From Phytoactinopolyspora endophytica (lineage in GTDB: Bacteria; Actinomycetota; Actinomycetes; Jiangellales; Jiangellaceae), in the NCBI RefSeq assembly GCF_004138495.1, contig NZ_ML142851.1, positions 42,891 through 50,752 of the forward strand: DNA of 7,862 nt, read 5' to 3'. Under the pieces are notes generated by a model, which searched no databases, had not been told where the DNA came from, and worked only from the letters and a program-made list of their open reading frames with translations. Position numbers and translations under genes: made by a program. Shown piece after piece: positions 1 to 5,945 of the stretch. Every line of letters begins with the position of its first letter. Position 1 is the stretch's first letter.

Positions 1-8
1 TCGTCGAG

Positions 9-92
9 TGCGCGAGGGGGGAGTTGAACCCCCACGTCCTTTCGGACACACGGACCTGAACCGTGCGCGTCTGCCTATTCCGCCACCCGCGC
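9..92 (-). tRNA. leuT: tRNA-Leu (anticodon CAG)
   Basis: This is a complete 84-nt class II tRNA read on the minus strand. The acceptor halves (92-86 and 16-10) pair over 7 bp with one G-U, and the discriminator base is A, as expected for leucine tRNAs. The anticodon stem is CACGG/CCGTG around the loop TTCAGGT, which gives anticodon CAG at + strand positions 56-58 and decodes CUG. A long variable arm (stem GTCC/GGAC closed by a GAAA loop, about 36-47) is diagnostic for Leu/Ser/Tyr-type tRNAs. The T arm is GGGGG/CCCCC around TTCAACT (17-33). The bases after the discriminator read CTC, so CCA is not encoded and must be added enzymatically. A leucine tRNA divergent from fhaA is also found in M. 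tuberculosis (leuT), from memory. Confidence 0.97.
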
Positions 93-103
93 GCTGCGAT
101 CCG

Positions 104-133
104 ACCATAGCGTGACATGGTCGGCTGCGACAA
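104..133 (-). promoter_or_regulatory. Likely sigma70-type promoter of tRNA-Leu
   Basis: Read on the minus strand, a -35-like TTGTCG (133-128) and a -10-like TATGGT (109-104) are separated by 18 bp. Each matches the housekeeping consensus at 4 of 6 positions. A start about 7 bases past the -10 would give a leader of about 5 bases before the mature tRNA, as is common for tRNA genes. The site is inferred from sequence alone. Confidence 0.5.
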
Positions 134-158
134 AAAGCTTAACACGCACCCACGGGTC

Positions 159-183
159 GGCTCACCACAGGCTGTGGGCTCAC
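159..183. repeat. Palindrome between two direct repeats, in the divergent intergenic region
   Basis: The 13-nt perfect inverted repeat CCACAGGCTGTGG (165-177, one-base centre) overlaps two copies of GGCTCAC (159-165 and 177-183) that lie exactly 18 bp apart. It sits between the tRNA promoter and the fhaA leader. The size would suit an operator for a dimeric regulator, but no regulator or known consensus is recognised and the structure may be chance. Confidence 0.3.
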
Positions 184-241
184 AATGGTCTGGTGCACAC
201 GCAGGTAGTGCCTCGGCGGGGACGATGTGGTTGTCCGCCGT

Positions 242-247
242 TACGAT
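242..247 (+). promoter_or_regulatory. Weak candidate -10 element for the fhaA operon
   Basis: TACGAT matches the housekeeping -10 consensus at 4 of 6 positions and would start transcription near 254, leaving a leader of about 43 bases that contains the fhaA ribosome binding site. No convincing -35 is seen 16-18 bp upstream, although many actinobacterial promoters have poor -35 boxes. The 8-bp palindrome ACGATCGT (243-250) overlaps it. Transcription may instead begin elsewhere between 110 and 285. Confidence 0.2.
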
Positions 248-283
248 CGTGGCACGAGAGACGTCGTTGACGCTCGCGAGGGG

Positions 284-293
284 AAAGGAGGTG
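284..293 (+). promoter_or_regulatory. Strong Shine-Dalgarno site that fixes the fhaA start
   Basis: AAAGGAGGTG is a near-perfect complement of the 16S rRNA 3' end. Its GGAGG core ends 5 bases before ATG 297. This selects ATG 297 over the in-frame ATG at 117, which has no such site and would add 60 residues of non-conserved sequence. Confidence 0.85.
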
Positions 294-296
294 GCC

Positions 297-1007
297 ATGG
301 GCGTACTGCAGAAGTTCGAGCGACGGCTCGAGAACCTCGTCCAGGGCGCGTTCACGAAGGCGTTCAGGTCAGAGGTTCAACCGGTCGAGATCGCCGCGGC
401 GATCCAGCGTGAAATCGACAACAACGCCCAGATCGTCACCCGGCAACGATCCCTGGTGCCCAATGCCTTCATCATCGACCTGGGACCAAGCGATCACGAT
501 CGGCTCGGTCCGTACATGGAGACACTCTCGAGCGAGCTTGTCGAGATGGCGAAAGAGCATGCGGAGTTGCAGCACTATGCCTTCACCGGGCCGGTGACCG
601 TCACCTTCGAGCGCCATGAGGACCTTCGTACCGGCGACTTCCGGATACGAAGCCAGGTTCGGGCGGGTGTGGACCGCGCGCCGGAGTACATGCCTCCGCA
701 GGCTCCACAGAATCAGGGCGTCGGCTACCTGGTGATCAACGGGACCCAACATCCCCTGGTGCCGCCCGGCGTGGTGCTCGGCCGCGGCAGCGAGAGCGAC
801 ATCAGGATCGATGATCCCGGCATCTCCAGGCGTCATGTGGAGATCCGGGTCTATCAGAGCGGCGCGGATTTCCAGCTGGTCGCCGTTGATCTTGGATCAA
901 CAAACGGTACGGTAATCGATGGTGCTCGCGTGCCGCAGGCTACAGTCACCGACGGCTCGCAGATCATGCTCGGGTCGACCGTTGTTCACGTGCACAGATG
1001 GAGGTGA
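297..1007 (+). CDS. fhaA: FhaA: DUF3662 plus FHA-domain phosphothreonine-binding protein (short form)
   Basis: A 236-residue cytoplasmic adaptor that recognises phosphothreonine on partners of the PknB pathway; in mycobacteria FhaA binds phosphorylated MviN/MurJ and PknB (family knowledge). Residues 1-125 form the actinobacterial FhaA N-terminal domain (DUF3662), opening MGVLQKFERRLENLVQGAF and including EVQPVEIAAAIQREID. Residues 143-236 are the FHA domain. Its binding signature is intact: GR at 162-163, SRRH at 177-180 and LGSTNGT at 199-205. The linker between them is only about 20 residues, whereas M. tuberculosis FhaA is about 527 residues with a long low-complexity linker, so this is a compact version. 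The start at 297 is set by a strong Shine-Dalgarno site; the frame is open upstream to 117, but that part does not resemble the family. The stop is 3 bases before fhaB, and the sequence around the junction (GGAGGTGAGG, 1000-1009) serves as the fhaB ribosome binding site. It heads the operon. Confidence 0.95.
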   Translation: MGVLQKFERRLENLVQGAFTKAFRSEVQPVEIAAAIQREIDNNAQIVTRQRSLVPNAFIIDLGPSDHDRLGPYMETLSSELVEMAKEHAELQHYAFTGPVTVTFERHEDLRTGDFRIRSQVRAGVDRAPEYMPPQAPQNQGVGYLVINGTQHPLVPPGVVLGRGSESDIRIDDPGISRRHVEIRVYQSGADFQLVAVDLGSTNGTVIDGARVPQATVTDGSQIMLGSTVVHVHRWR

Positions 1008-1010
1008 GGG

Positions 1011-1478
1011 GTGTCTGAGCTAACCCTGACGGTTATCAGGCTCGGCTTCCTCGCCGTACTCTGGCTCCTTGTGCTCTCCGTCACCTCTGCGATGCGTGCC
1101 GATCTTTTCGGTGTGCGGCCACCCAAGCCGCCGAAGCAGTCTCGCGCCGCCGCTCGCCAATCGAAGCAGCCGAAGGGCGGCAAGGGACTCCCTTCAAAGA
1201 TCGTCATCGTCGAAGGCCCGGACACCGGCCGCGGCGTGCCCCTCCAAGGCGCTCCGGTCACGTTCGGAAGGGGCGACGAGTGCACGTTGCCGCTGGCCGA
1301 CGAGTACATATCTACCCAGCATGCGCGCCTGCGGTTCCATGAAGGACAGTGGTACGTCGAAGATCTCGGCTCAACGAACGGTACCTACGTCGGCAACGAG
1401 CGGCTCACGCGCAGCACGCCGGTCAACGTGAAGAGCAGGTTCCGCCTCGGTAAGACCGTAGTAGAGCTGCGGAAGTAG
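1011..1478 (+). CDS. fhaB: FhaB/FipA: membrane-anchored FHA-domain protein
   Basis: A 155-residue protein, the same length I recall for M. tuberculosis FhaB/FipA (Rv0019c). It starts at GTG 1011, directly after a Shine-Dalgarno run that overlaps the end of fhaA. Residues 5-27 form one hydrophobic membrane segment (LTLTVIRLGFLAVLWLLVL), followed by a basic, Pro/Lys/Arg-rich cytoplasmic linker (about 29-62). The C-terminal FHA domain covers about 63-155, with GRG at 86-88, STQH at 101-104 and LGSTNGT at 119-125, the residues that clasp phosphothreonine. In mycobacteria this protein links Ser/Thr kinase signalling to division and wall-synthesis proteins (established for FipA). Here it would hold phosphorylated partners at the inner face of the membrane, next to RodA and PbpA. 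The next gene, pstP, starts 8 bases after its stop. Confidence 0.95.
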   Translation: MSELTLTVIRLGFLAVLWLLVLSVTSAMRADLFGVRPPKPPKQSRAAARQSKQPKGGKGLPSKIVIVEGPDTGRGVPLQGAPVTFGRGDECTLPLADEYISTQHARLRFHEGQWYVEDLGSTNGTYVGNERLTRSTPVNVKSRFRLGKTVVELRK

Positions 1479-1486
1479 GCTGCCCG

Positions 1487-2971
1487 ATGCCGTTGATGCT
1501 GCGCTACGTTGCCCGTTCCGATGTTGGACTCATCCGGGAGGGCAACGAAGACTCCGGCTATGCCGGTCCACACCTGCTCGCCGTAGCCGACGGCATGGGC
1601 GGCCATGCGGCCGGAGAGGTGGCGAGCCAGGCTGCCATTGAGGAGCTCATCGAGGTCGAGGACATGCCCGGCCACGGCGATCCTCGCGAGGCGCTCAGCT
1701 CGGCGATCCAAGCGGCCAACAACCGAATACGTCAGCTCATCGCCGACGATCCCAGCCGCGAAGGCATGGGGACGACGGTCACCGCGCTGCTCTGGACCGG
1801 GACGGCGCTGTGCATGGGTCACATCGGCGACTCTCGTGCCTATCTCCTGCGCGACGGCGGCATCGTCCAGCTCTCGCACGACCACACATTCGTTCAGTCG
1901 CTCGTCGACGAGGGCCGTATCACGCTCGAGGAGGCGGGGGTCCACCCCGCTCGATCCCTCATCCTCAAAGCACTGCAAGGTCAGGGCCCTGTCGAGCCGG
2001 ATCTCGAGCTCGTCGAAATCATGCCAGGTGATCGATTGCTGGTGTGCAGCGACGGGCTCTCCGGCGTGGTGTCCGACGATACGCTCGCCGAGACCCTGGC
2101 CTCAGTCGATCAGCTCGATGGAGCCGCCGACGAGTTGATCCGGCTCGCCTTATCCGGGGGCGCGCCCGACAACGTCACGCTGATTCTCGCGGATGTGATC
2201 GAGACCGATGCTCCACCCTCGGTAGATGACACCGCAGAGTCGTTCCTCGTGGGTGCGGCAGCCGGCGACCACCCACCGCAGCGAGAGCGTCCGCATCGCC
2301 GCCGTCCCGCTGCTGCGCTCCGCGTTCTGCTCGGTGGCGAAGAAAAGCCCAGCGACCCCGAAGATCTCGAGGCACTCCGATACGCACCAAGGCCACCCCG
2401 GAGATACCGATGGGTGCGCCCAGTAGTGCTCCTCATAGTGGTCGTCCTCGCCGCGTGGGGCGGCCTGACTCTGGCCAACGACTGGGTCCGGTCGCAGTAC
2501 TACGTGGGTCAGAACTCCGGAGAGGTCGCCATCTTCCAGGGCGTCAGCCAGGAAGTCGGATTCATCAGCCTGTCGCGGCTGCACGAGATCCCCGGTGACC
2601 TGCCCGTGAGTGCGCTGCCCACGATCTACCAGGATCAGGTCGAAGCGACCATCACCGCCGAGAACGTCGAGGACGCCGAGGAGATCGTCGAAACCCTGCG
2701 GCGGCAGGCATGCCGGGCCGCGGGCGCGGACGAAGACGAGGACGAGGCAGATCCTGAGCCCACGTCGCCTCCGACTGGTACTCCCGGCAGCACTAGAACT
2801 CCCGATGCCACCGGCACGTCGTCCCCGACCGGCCAGCCCAGGAGAGGTCAGCCGGCCGGGACCTCGAGTCCCACTGCGAACGCTCCGACATCTGACTCCC
2901 AGGACACAGACTCGGACGACGAGGGATGGGTCTCGGCAGACGACGGTCTCGATTGCACGGAGGTGCGCTGA
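1487..2971 (+). CDS. pstP: PstP: membrane PP2C-type Ser/Thr protein phosphatase
   Basis: A 494-residue metal-dependent phosphatase that removes phosphates from PknB and its substrates. The cytoplasmic PP2C (PPM) domain spans about 5-238. Metal-binding and catalytic motifs are intact: NED at 20-22, ADGMGG at 34-39 (metal ligand D35), GDSRAY at 114-119, CSDG at 187-190 (D189) and APDN at 226-229 (D228). A basic, Pro/Arg-rich juxtamembrane stretch (about 262-310) leads to a single membrane span (about 311-330). The extracellular part is a folded segment (about 331-410) followed by a tail rich in Asp/Glu, Thr, Ser, Pro and Gly (about 411-485). Only two cysteines, C409 and C490, lie outside the membrane, one on each side of that tail, and could form a disulfide. 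The start at ATG 1487 has a poor Shine-Dalgarno; ATG 1496 (residue 4) is an alternative. Translation may be coupled to fhaB 8 bases upstream. Its stop abuts the rodA start with no gap. Confidence 0.96.
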   Translation: MPLMLRYVARSDVGLIREGNEDSGYAGPHLLAVADGMGGHAAGEVASQAAIEELIEVEDMPGHGDPREALSSAIQAANNRIRQLIADDPSREGMGTTVTALLWTGTALCMGHIGDSRAYLLRDGGIVQLSHDHTFVQSLVDEGRITLEEAGVHPARSLILKALQGQGPVEPDLELVEIMPGDRLLVCSDGLSGVVSDDTLAETLASVDQLDGAADELIRLALSGGAPDNVTLILADVIETDAPPSVDDTAESFLVGAAAGDHPPQRERPHRRRPAAALRVLLGGEEKPSDPEDLEALRYAPRPPRRYRWVRPVVLLIVVVLAAWGGLTLANDWVRSQYYVGQNSGEVAIFQGVSQEVGFISLSRLHEIPGDLPVSALPTIYQDQVEATITAENVEDAEEIVETLRRQACRAAGADEDEDEADPEPTSPPTGTPGSTRTPDATGTSSPTGQPRRGQPAGTSSPTANAPTSDSQDTDSDDEGWVSADDGLDCTEVR

Positions 2972-4360
2972 GTGAGTCTCAACCAGCGCTTACCTCGAAG
3001 CGAGCCCGCCAACGAAGAGGCCGTGGTACCCCGGCGAGGCCGCGGCACGGAGTTGTTGCTCCTGATCTTCGCCGTCGGTATCTCGACGTTTGCCTACATC
3101 AACGTCGACCTTGGAGCCCTGGGCGAGGTTCCCGCCGATGCCATGGCGTACCTCGGAGGGTTCTTCGCCGTCTCGTGTATCGCTCACATCGTCATACGGA
3201 TCCGGGCTCCGTACGCGGACCCGGTGATCCTTCCCATCGTGGTGACGTTATGCGGCCTTGGCCTCGCCATGATCCACCGTCTCGACATCGCCGACGACAC
3301 CTCACACGCGACAACCCAGCTGACCTGGATGCTCGTAGGAGTCGCGCTCTTCCTCGCCGTCTTGTTCTTCATTCGGGATCACCGGATTCTGGCTCGTTAT
3401 CCCTACCTCATGGGTTTGACCGGTCTGATCCTCCTCATCCTCCCGCTGATGCCGGTCATCGGCCATTCGATCCGGGGCGCTCAGATCTGGATCCGTGTCG
3501 GCGGGATGAGCTTCCAGCCGAACGAGGCGGCGAAGATCGTCCTGACCATCGCTTTCGCCGGCTTCCTGGTGCAGACCCGGGATGCCCTGGCACTGGCAGG
3601 CCGACGCTTCCTCGGCATCGACCTGCCGCGCGCGCGTGACCTGGGACCGATCCTGATCGTCTGGGTCACCGCGCTCGGCATCCTCACCGTCCAGAACGAC
3701 GTGGGGCCGTCAGTCCTCCTCTTCGGCAGTTTCGTGCTGCTCATTTACATCGCAACCGAGCGAATCTCTTGGATCATTCTCGGTCTCATGCTGATCGGCT
3801 TCGGTATCTACGCCGCCTACAACGTCGTATCGCACGTGCGGGAGAGGTTCGACCTCTGGCTCGATCCCTTCATCGATCCCACGGGCCAGCTCGCGCAGTC
3901 GCTTTTCGGCCTCGCGTACGGAGGCACCATCGGAACCGGACTCGGCCAAGGCCATCCGGACATGATCCCGATCGCCGAGAGCGACTTCATCGGTGCTGCG
4001 CTCGGTGAAGAGCTCGGGCTCGCCGGCCTGGCAGCCGTGATCCTGCTCTACGCGCTACTGGTCTCCCGCGGGCTGCGCGCCTCGCTCGTGTTACGTGACC
4101 CGTTCGGCAAGCTGCTCGCTGCCGGCCTCGCGAGCGGCCTGCTGCTTCAGGTGTTCGTGGTCCTGGGCGGCGTGACCAGGCTCATCCCGATGTCCGGCCT
4201 GACCACACCGTTCCTGGCCCTGGGTGGCTCGTCGCTGGTGATGAACTGGGTGCTCGTCGCCCTGCTGATCCGCCTCTCCGACGCAGCGCGCAGGCCAGCT
4301 CCGACCGACACGCCGTCGTTCGCCGACGACGCCGCAACACAGGTGGTGAGAGTGACATGA
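2972..4360 (+). CDS. rodA: RodA: SEDS-family peptidoglycan glycosyltransferase
   Basis: A 462-residue polytopic membrane enzyme that polymerises lipid II into glycan strands and works as a pair with a class B PBP, here PbpA. It starts at GTG 2972 immediately after the pstP stop, with GGAGG (2959-2963) 8 bases upstream. About ten to twelve hydrophobic spans run from residue 27 to about 436. SEDS hallmarks are visible: GAQIWIRVGG (169-178) with QPNE (182-185, where many members have QPSE), NDVGPS (242-247), IAESDFIGAALGEELGL (334-350), whose D338 corresponds to the likely catalytic aspartate of the family, and MSGLTTPFLALGGSSLVMNW (407-426). RodA rather than FtsW is preferred because of its position between pstP and pbpA. 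Both ends are cytoplasmic. The tail (437-462) carries DDAATQVVRVT, a plausible kinase site at T456, six residues from the end. The last 4 bases overlap pbpA in ATGA. Confidence 0.95.
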   Translation: MSLNQRLPRSEPANEEAVVPRRGRGTELLLLIFAVGISTFAYINVDLGALGEVPADAMAYLGGFFAVSCIAHIVIRIRAPYADPVILPIVVTLCGLGLAMIHRLDIADDTSHATTQLTWMLVGVALFLAVLFFIRDHRILARYPYLMGLTGLILLILPLMPVIGHSIRGAQIWIRVGGMSFQPNEAAKIVLTIAFAGFLVQTRDALALAGRRFLGIDLPRARDLGPILIVWVTALGILTVQNDVGPSVLLFGSFVLLIYIATERISWIILGLMLIGFGIYAAYNVVSHVRERFDLWLDPFIDPTGQLAQSLFGLAYGGTIGTGLGQGHPDMIPIAESDFIGAALGEELGLAGLAAVILLYALLVSRGLRASLVLRDPFGKLLAAGLASGLLLQVFVVLGGVTRLIPMSGLTTPFLALGGSSLVMNWVLVALLIRLSDAARRPAPTDTPSFADDAATQVVRVT

Positions 4361-5820
4361 ACTCTCCGATACGCCGTGTCTCAGCCGGCTGTCTCCTGCT
4401 GGTCCTGGCGTTGTTGATCAACATCACATATATCCAGGCCTTCCAGGCTGACGACTTGAACGCTCGCGGCGACAACAGGCGAGTGATCATCGATGAGTAC
4501 GCGAGAGCGCGGGGTCCGATCCTCACTCGCGACGACGTTCCGATGGCGGTATCGGAGGACGTCGGAGGGGAGTTCCAATTCCTCCGCGAGTACCCGGAGG
4601 GTGAGCTGTATGCGCCACTCACCGGCTTCTACTCCTACCAGTACCAGCGCTCGGCTCTTGAGCGGGCACAGAACGACATCCTGTCCGGGGATGACGATCG
4701 CCTGTTCGTCCGCAGGCTGATCGATCTCGTGACTGGCGAGGAGCCGAAGGGCGGCGCGGTCAAGACCACGATCGACTCAGCGGCACAAGAGGCCGCGTAC
4801 GAAGGGCTCGGCAGCGACAAGGGCGCCGTCGTCGCAATCGATGTGCAGACCGGCGAGATCCTGGCCATGGCGAGCACGCCGTCGTATGATCCGAATCCGC
4901 TGGCCAGCCATTCGATCAGCGAACAGAACGAGTTCTGGACAGAGCTCAAGGAAGACGAAGACAGGCCCGATCTCAACCGGGCGATCGCCCAGACACTCCC
5001 TCCGGGGTCCGTGTTCAAACTTGTGACCGCCGCGGCTGCCATCGAGTCAGGCGACTACGACACTGAGACCGTGATCCCCGGGCCAGCTGAATACGATCTT
5101 CCGCTCACCGATCGGACGCTCGGCAACCAAAGCGGCCAGGCATGCGGTAGCGACGACGAGACGACGCTGACCAACGCCTTACGTATCTCATGTAATACGG
5201 CGTTCGCCTACCTGGGCGAGGAGCTAGGCGACGACGTGCTGCGCGACCAGGCTGAACGGTTCGGCTTCAACGCCCAGCCGCTGACCGAGGACGGCATGAA
5301 CGCCGCGACCAGCAGGTTCCCGGATGATCCCGACGAGCCGCAGACGGTCTTGTCGGCCATCGGCCAGTTCGACGTACAGGTGACCCCGCTGCAGATGGCG
5401 ATGGTCACGGCTGCGATCGCCAATGACGGTGTGCTGATGGATCCGTATATTGTGCAGGAGGTTCTCGCTCCAGACCTCGTCTCCACCGTCGAGCAGACCG
5501 AGCCGGAGGAGCTGTCTCGCGCGGTGTCGCCCGACACGGCTCAACAGCTTACTGAGATGATGGTTGACGTCGTTGAGAACGGCACCGGGTCCAATGCGCA
5601 GATGTCTGGTATTGAGGTCGCGGGGAAGACGGGTACCGCCCAGAGCGATCCAGAACGGCCACCGTATGCGTGGTTCACGTCTTTCGCGCCGGCGGACGAC
5701 CCGCGCGTGGCGGTGGCGGTCGTCATCGAAGAGGCGCCGGACACGGCACGTGATGACATAGGCGGCGGCGCGCTGGCGGCACCGATCGCCAGAGCGGTGA
5801 TGGAAGCGGTGTTGGGGTGA
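4357..5820 (+). CDS. pbpA: PbpA: class B penicillin-binding protein (transpeptidase)
   Basis: A 487-residue DD-transpeptidase that crosslinks peptidoglycan at the outer membrane face, probably in complex with RodA. Length is close to M. tuberculosis PbpA (about 491). A short N-terminus leads into one membrane anchor (about 8-30), then a small non-catalytic domain (about 35-140, with RGPILTRDDVPMAVS at 52-66) and the transpeptidase domain (about 155-485). All three catalytic motifs are present: SVFK (S218, K221) after LPPG, SCN (278-280), and KTGTA (424-428). C263 and C279 bracket a loop next to the SxN motif; a disulfide at the matching place has been described in the M. tuberculosis protein, as I recall. 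The start overlaps the rodA stop (ATGA), with the purine-rich AGGTGGTGAGAG (4341-4352) as ribosome binding site, so translation is likely coupled. pknA would follow in mycobacteria but is absent here. Confidence 0.96.
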   Translation: MNSPIRRVSAGCLLLVLALLINITYIQAFQADDLNARGDNRRVIIDEYARARGPILTRDDVPMAVSEDVGGEFQFLREYPEGELYAPLTGFYSYQYQRSALERAQNDILSGDDDRLFVRRLIDLVTGEEPKGGAVKTTIDSAAQEAAYEGLGSDKGAVVAIDVQTGEILAMASTPSYDPNPLASHSISEQNEFWTELKEDEDRPDLNRAIAQTLPPGSVFKLVTAAAAIESGDYDTETVIPGPAEYDLPLTDRTLGNQSGQACGSDDETTLTNALRISCNTAFAYLGEELGDDVLRDQAERFGFNAQPLTEDGMNAATSRFPDDPDEPQTVLSAIGQFDVQVTPLQMAMVTAAIANDGVLMDPYIVQEVLAPDLVSTVEQTEPEELSRAVSPDTAQQLTEMMVDVVENGTGSNAQMSGIEVAGKTGTAQSDPERPPYAWFTSFAPADDPRVAVAVVIEEAPDTARDDIGGGALAAPIARAVMEAVLG

Positions 5821-5945
5821 TGAGGCGCGAGAGAGCCTGGCGACCTGTCTCATCTATCGAACAGATGTCACGGACCGGGCAGCGATGAGCATGCTATTGC
5901 CGGTAGCGTTCCCGAGCGCGACGAATATGTGAGAAAGGGCCAACG
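5821..5945 (+). other. pbpA-pknB gap with two overlapping mini-ORFs
   Basis: This 125-base gap is the largest inside the gene run. The pbpA stop overlaps an ATG (5820) opening a 22-codon frame that ends at 5888. Its stop overlaps by 4 bases (ATGA) a second ATG (5885) opening a 15-codon frame that ends at 5932, just before the pknB ribosome binding site. Neither peptide resembles anything I know and neither has a strong Shine-Dalgarno. A small inverted repeat, CATCT (5851-5855) with AGATG (5863-5867), is also present, too short to be a terminator. No good promoter is seen. Frames this short could be chance, and no trace of pknA is present. Confidence 0.35.

Noticed and set aside
117..296. N-terminal extension of FhaA from the in-frame ATG at 117
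   Set aside because: The added 60 residues do not look like the family, there is no Shine-Dalgarno before 117, part of the region holds the tRNA promoter, and ATG 297 has a near-perfect ribosome binding site.
981..998. parS-like centre CACGTG (987-992) near the end of fhaA
   Set aside because: Only the central hexamer matches; the flanks fail most positions of the actinobacterial parS consensus, and the site is inside a coding region.
2926..3639. 237-codon + strand frame overlapping the pstP end and rodA start
   Set aside because: It is a frame-shifted reading of rodA with Arg/His/Pro-rich composition and no domain; rodA in the other frame has clear SEDS motifs.
5897..5928. Promoter for pknB (TTGCCG with GAATAT or ACGAAT)
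   Set aside because: The -35 matches 4 of 6 but the possible -10 boxes match only 3 of 6, with doubtful spacing.
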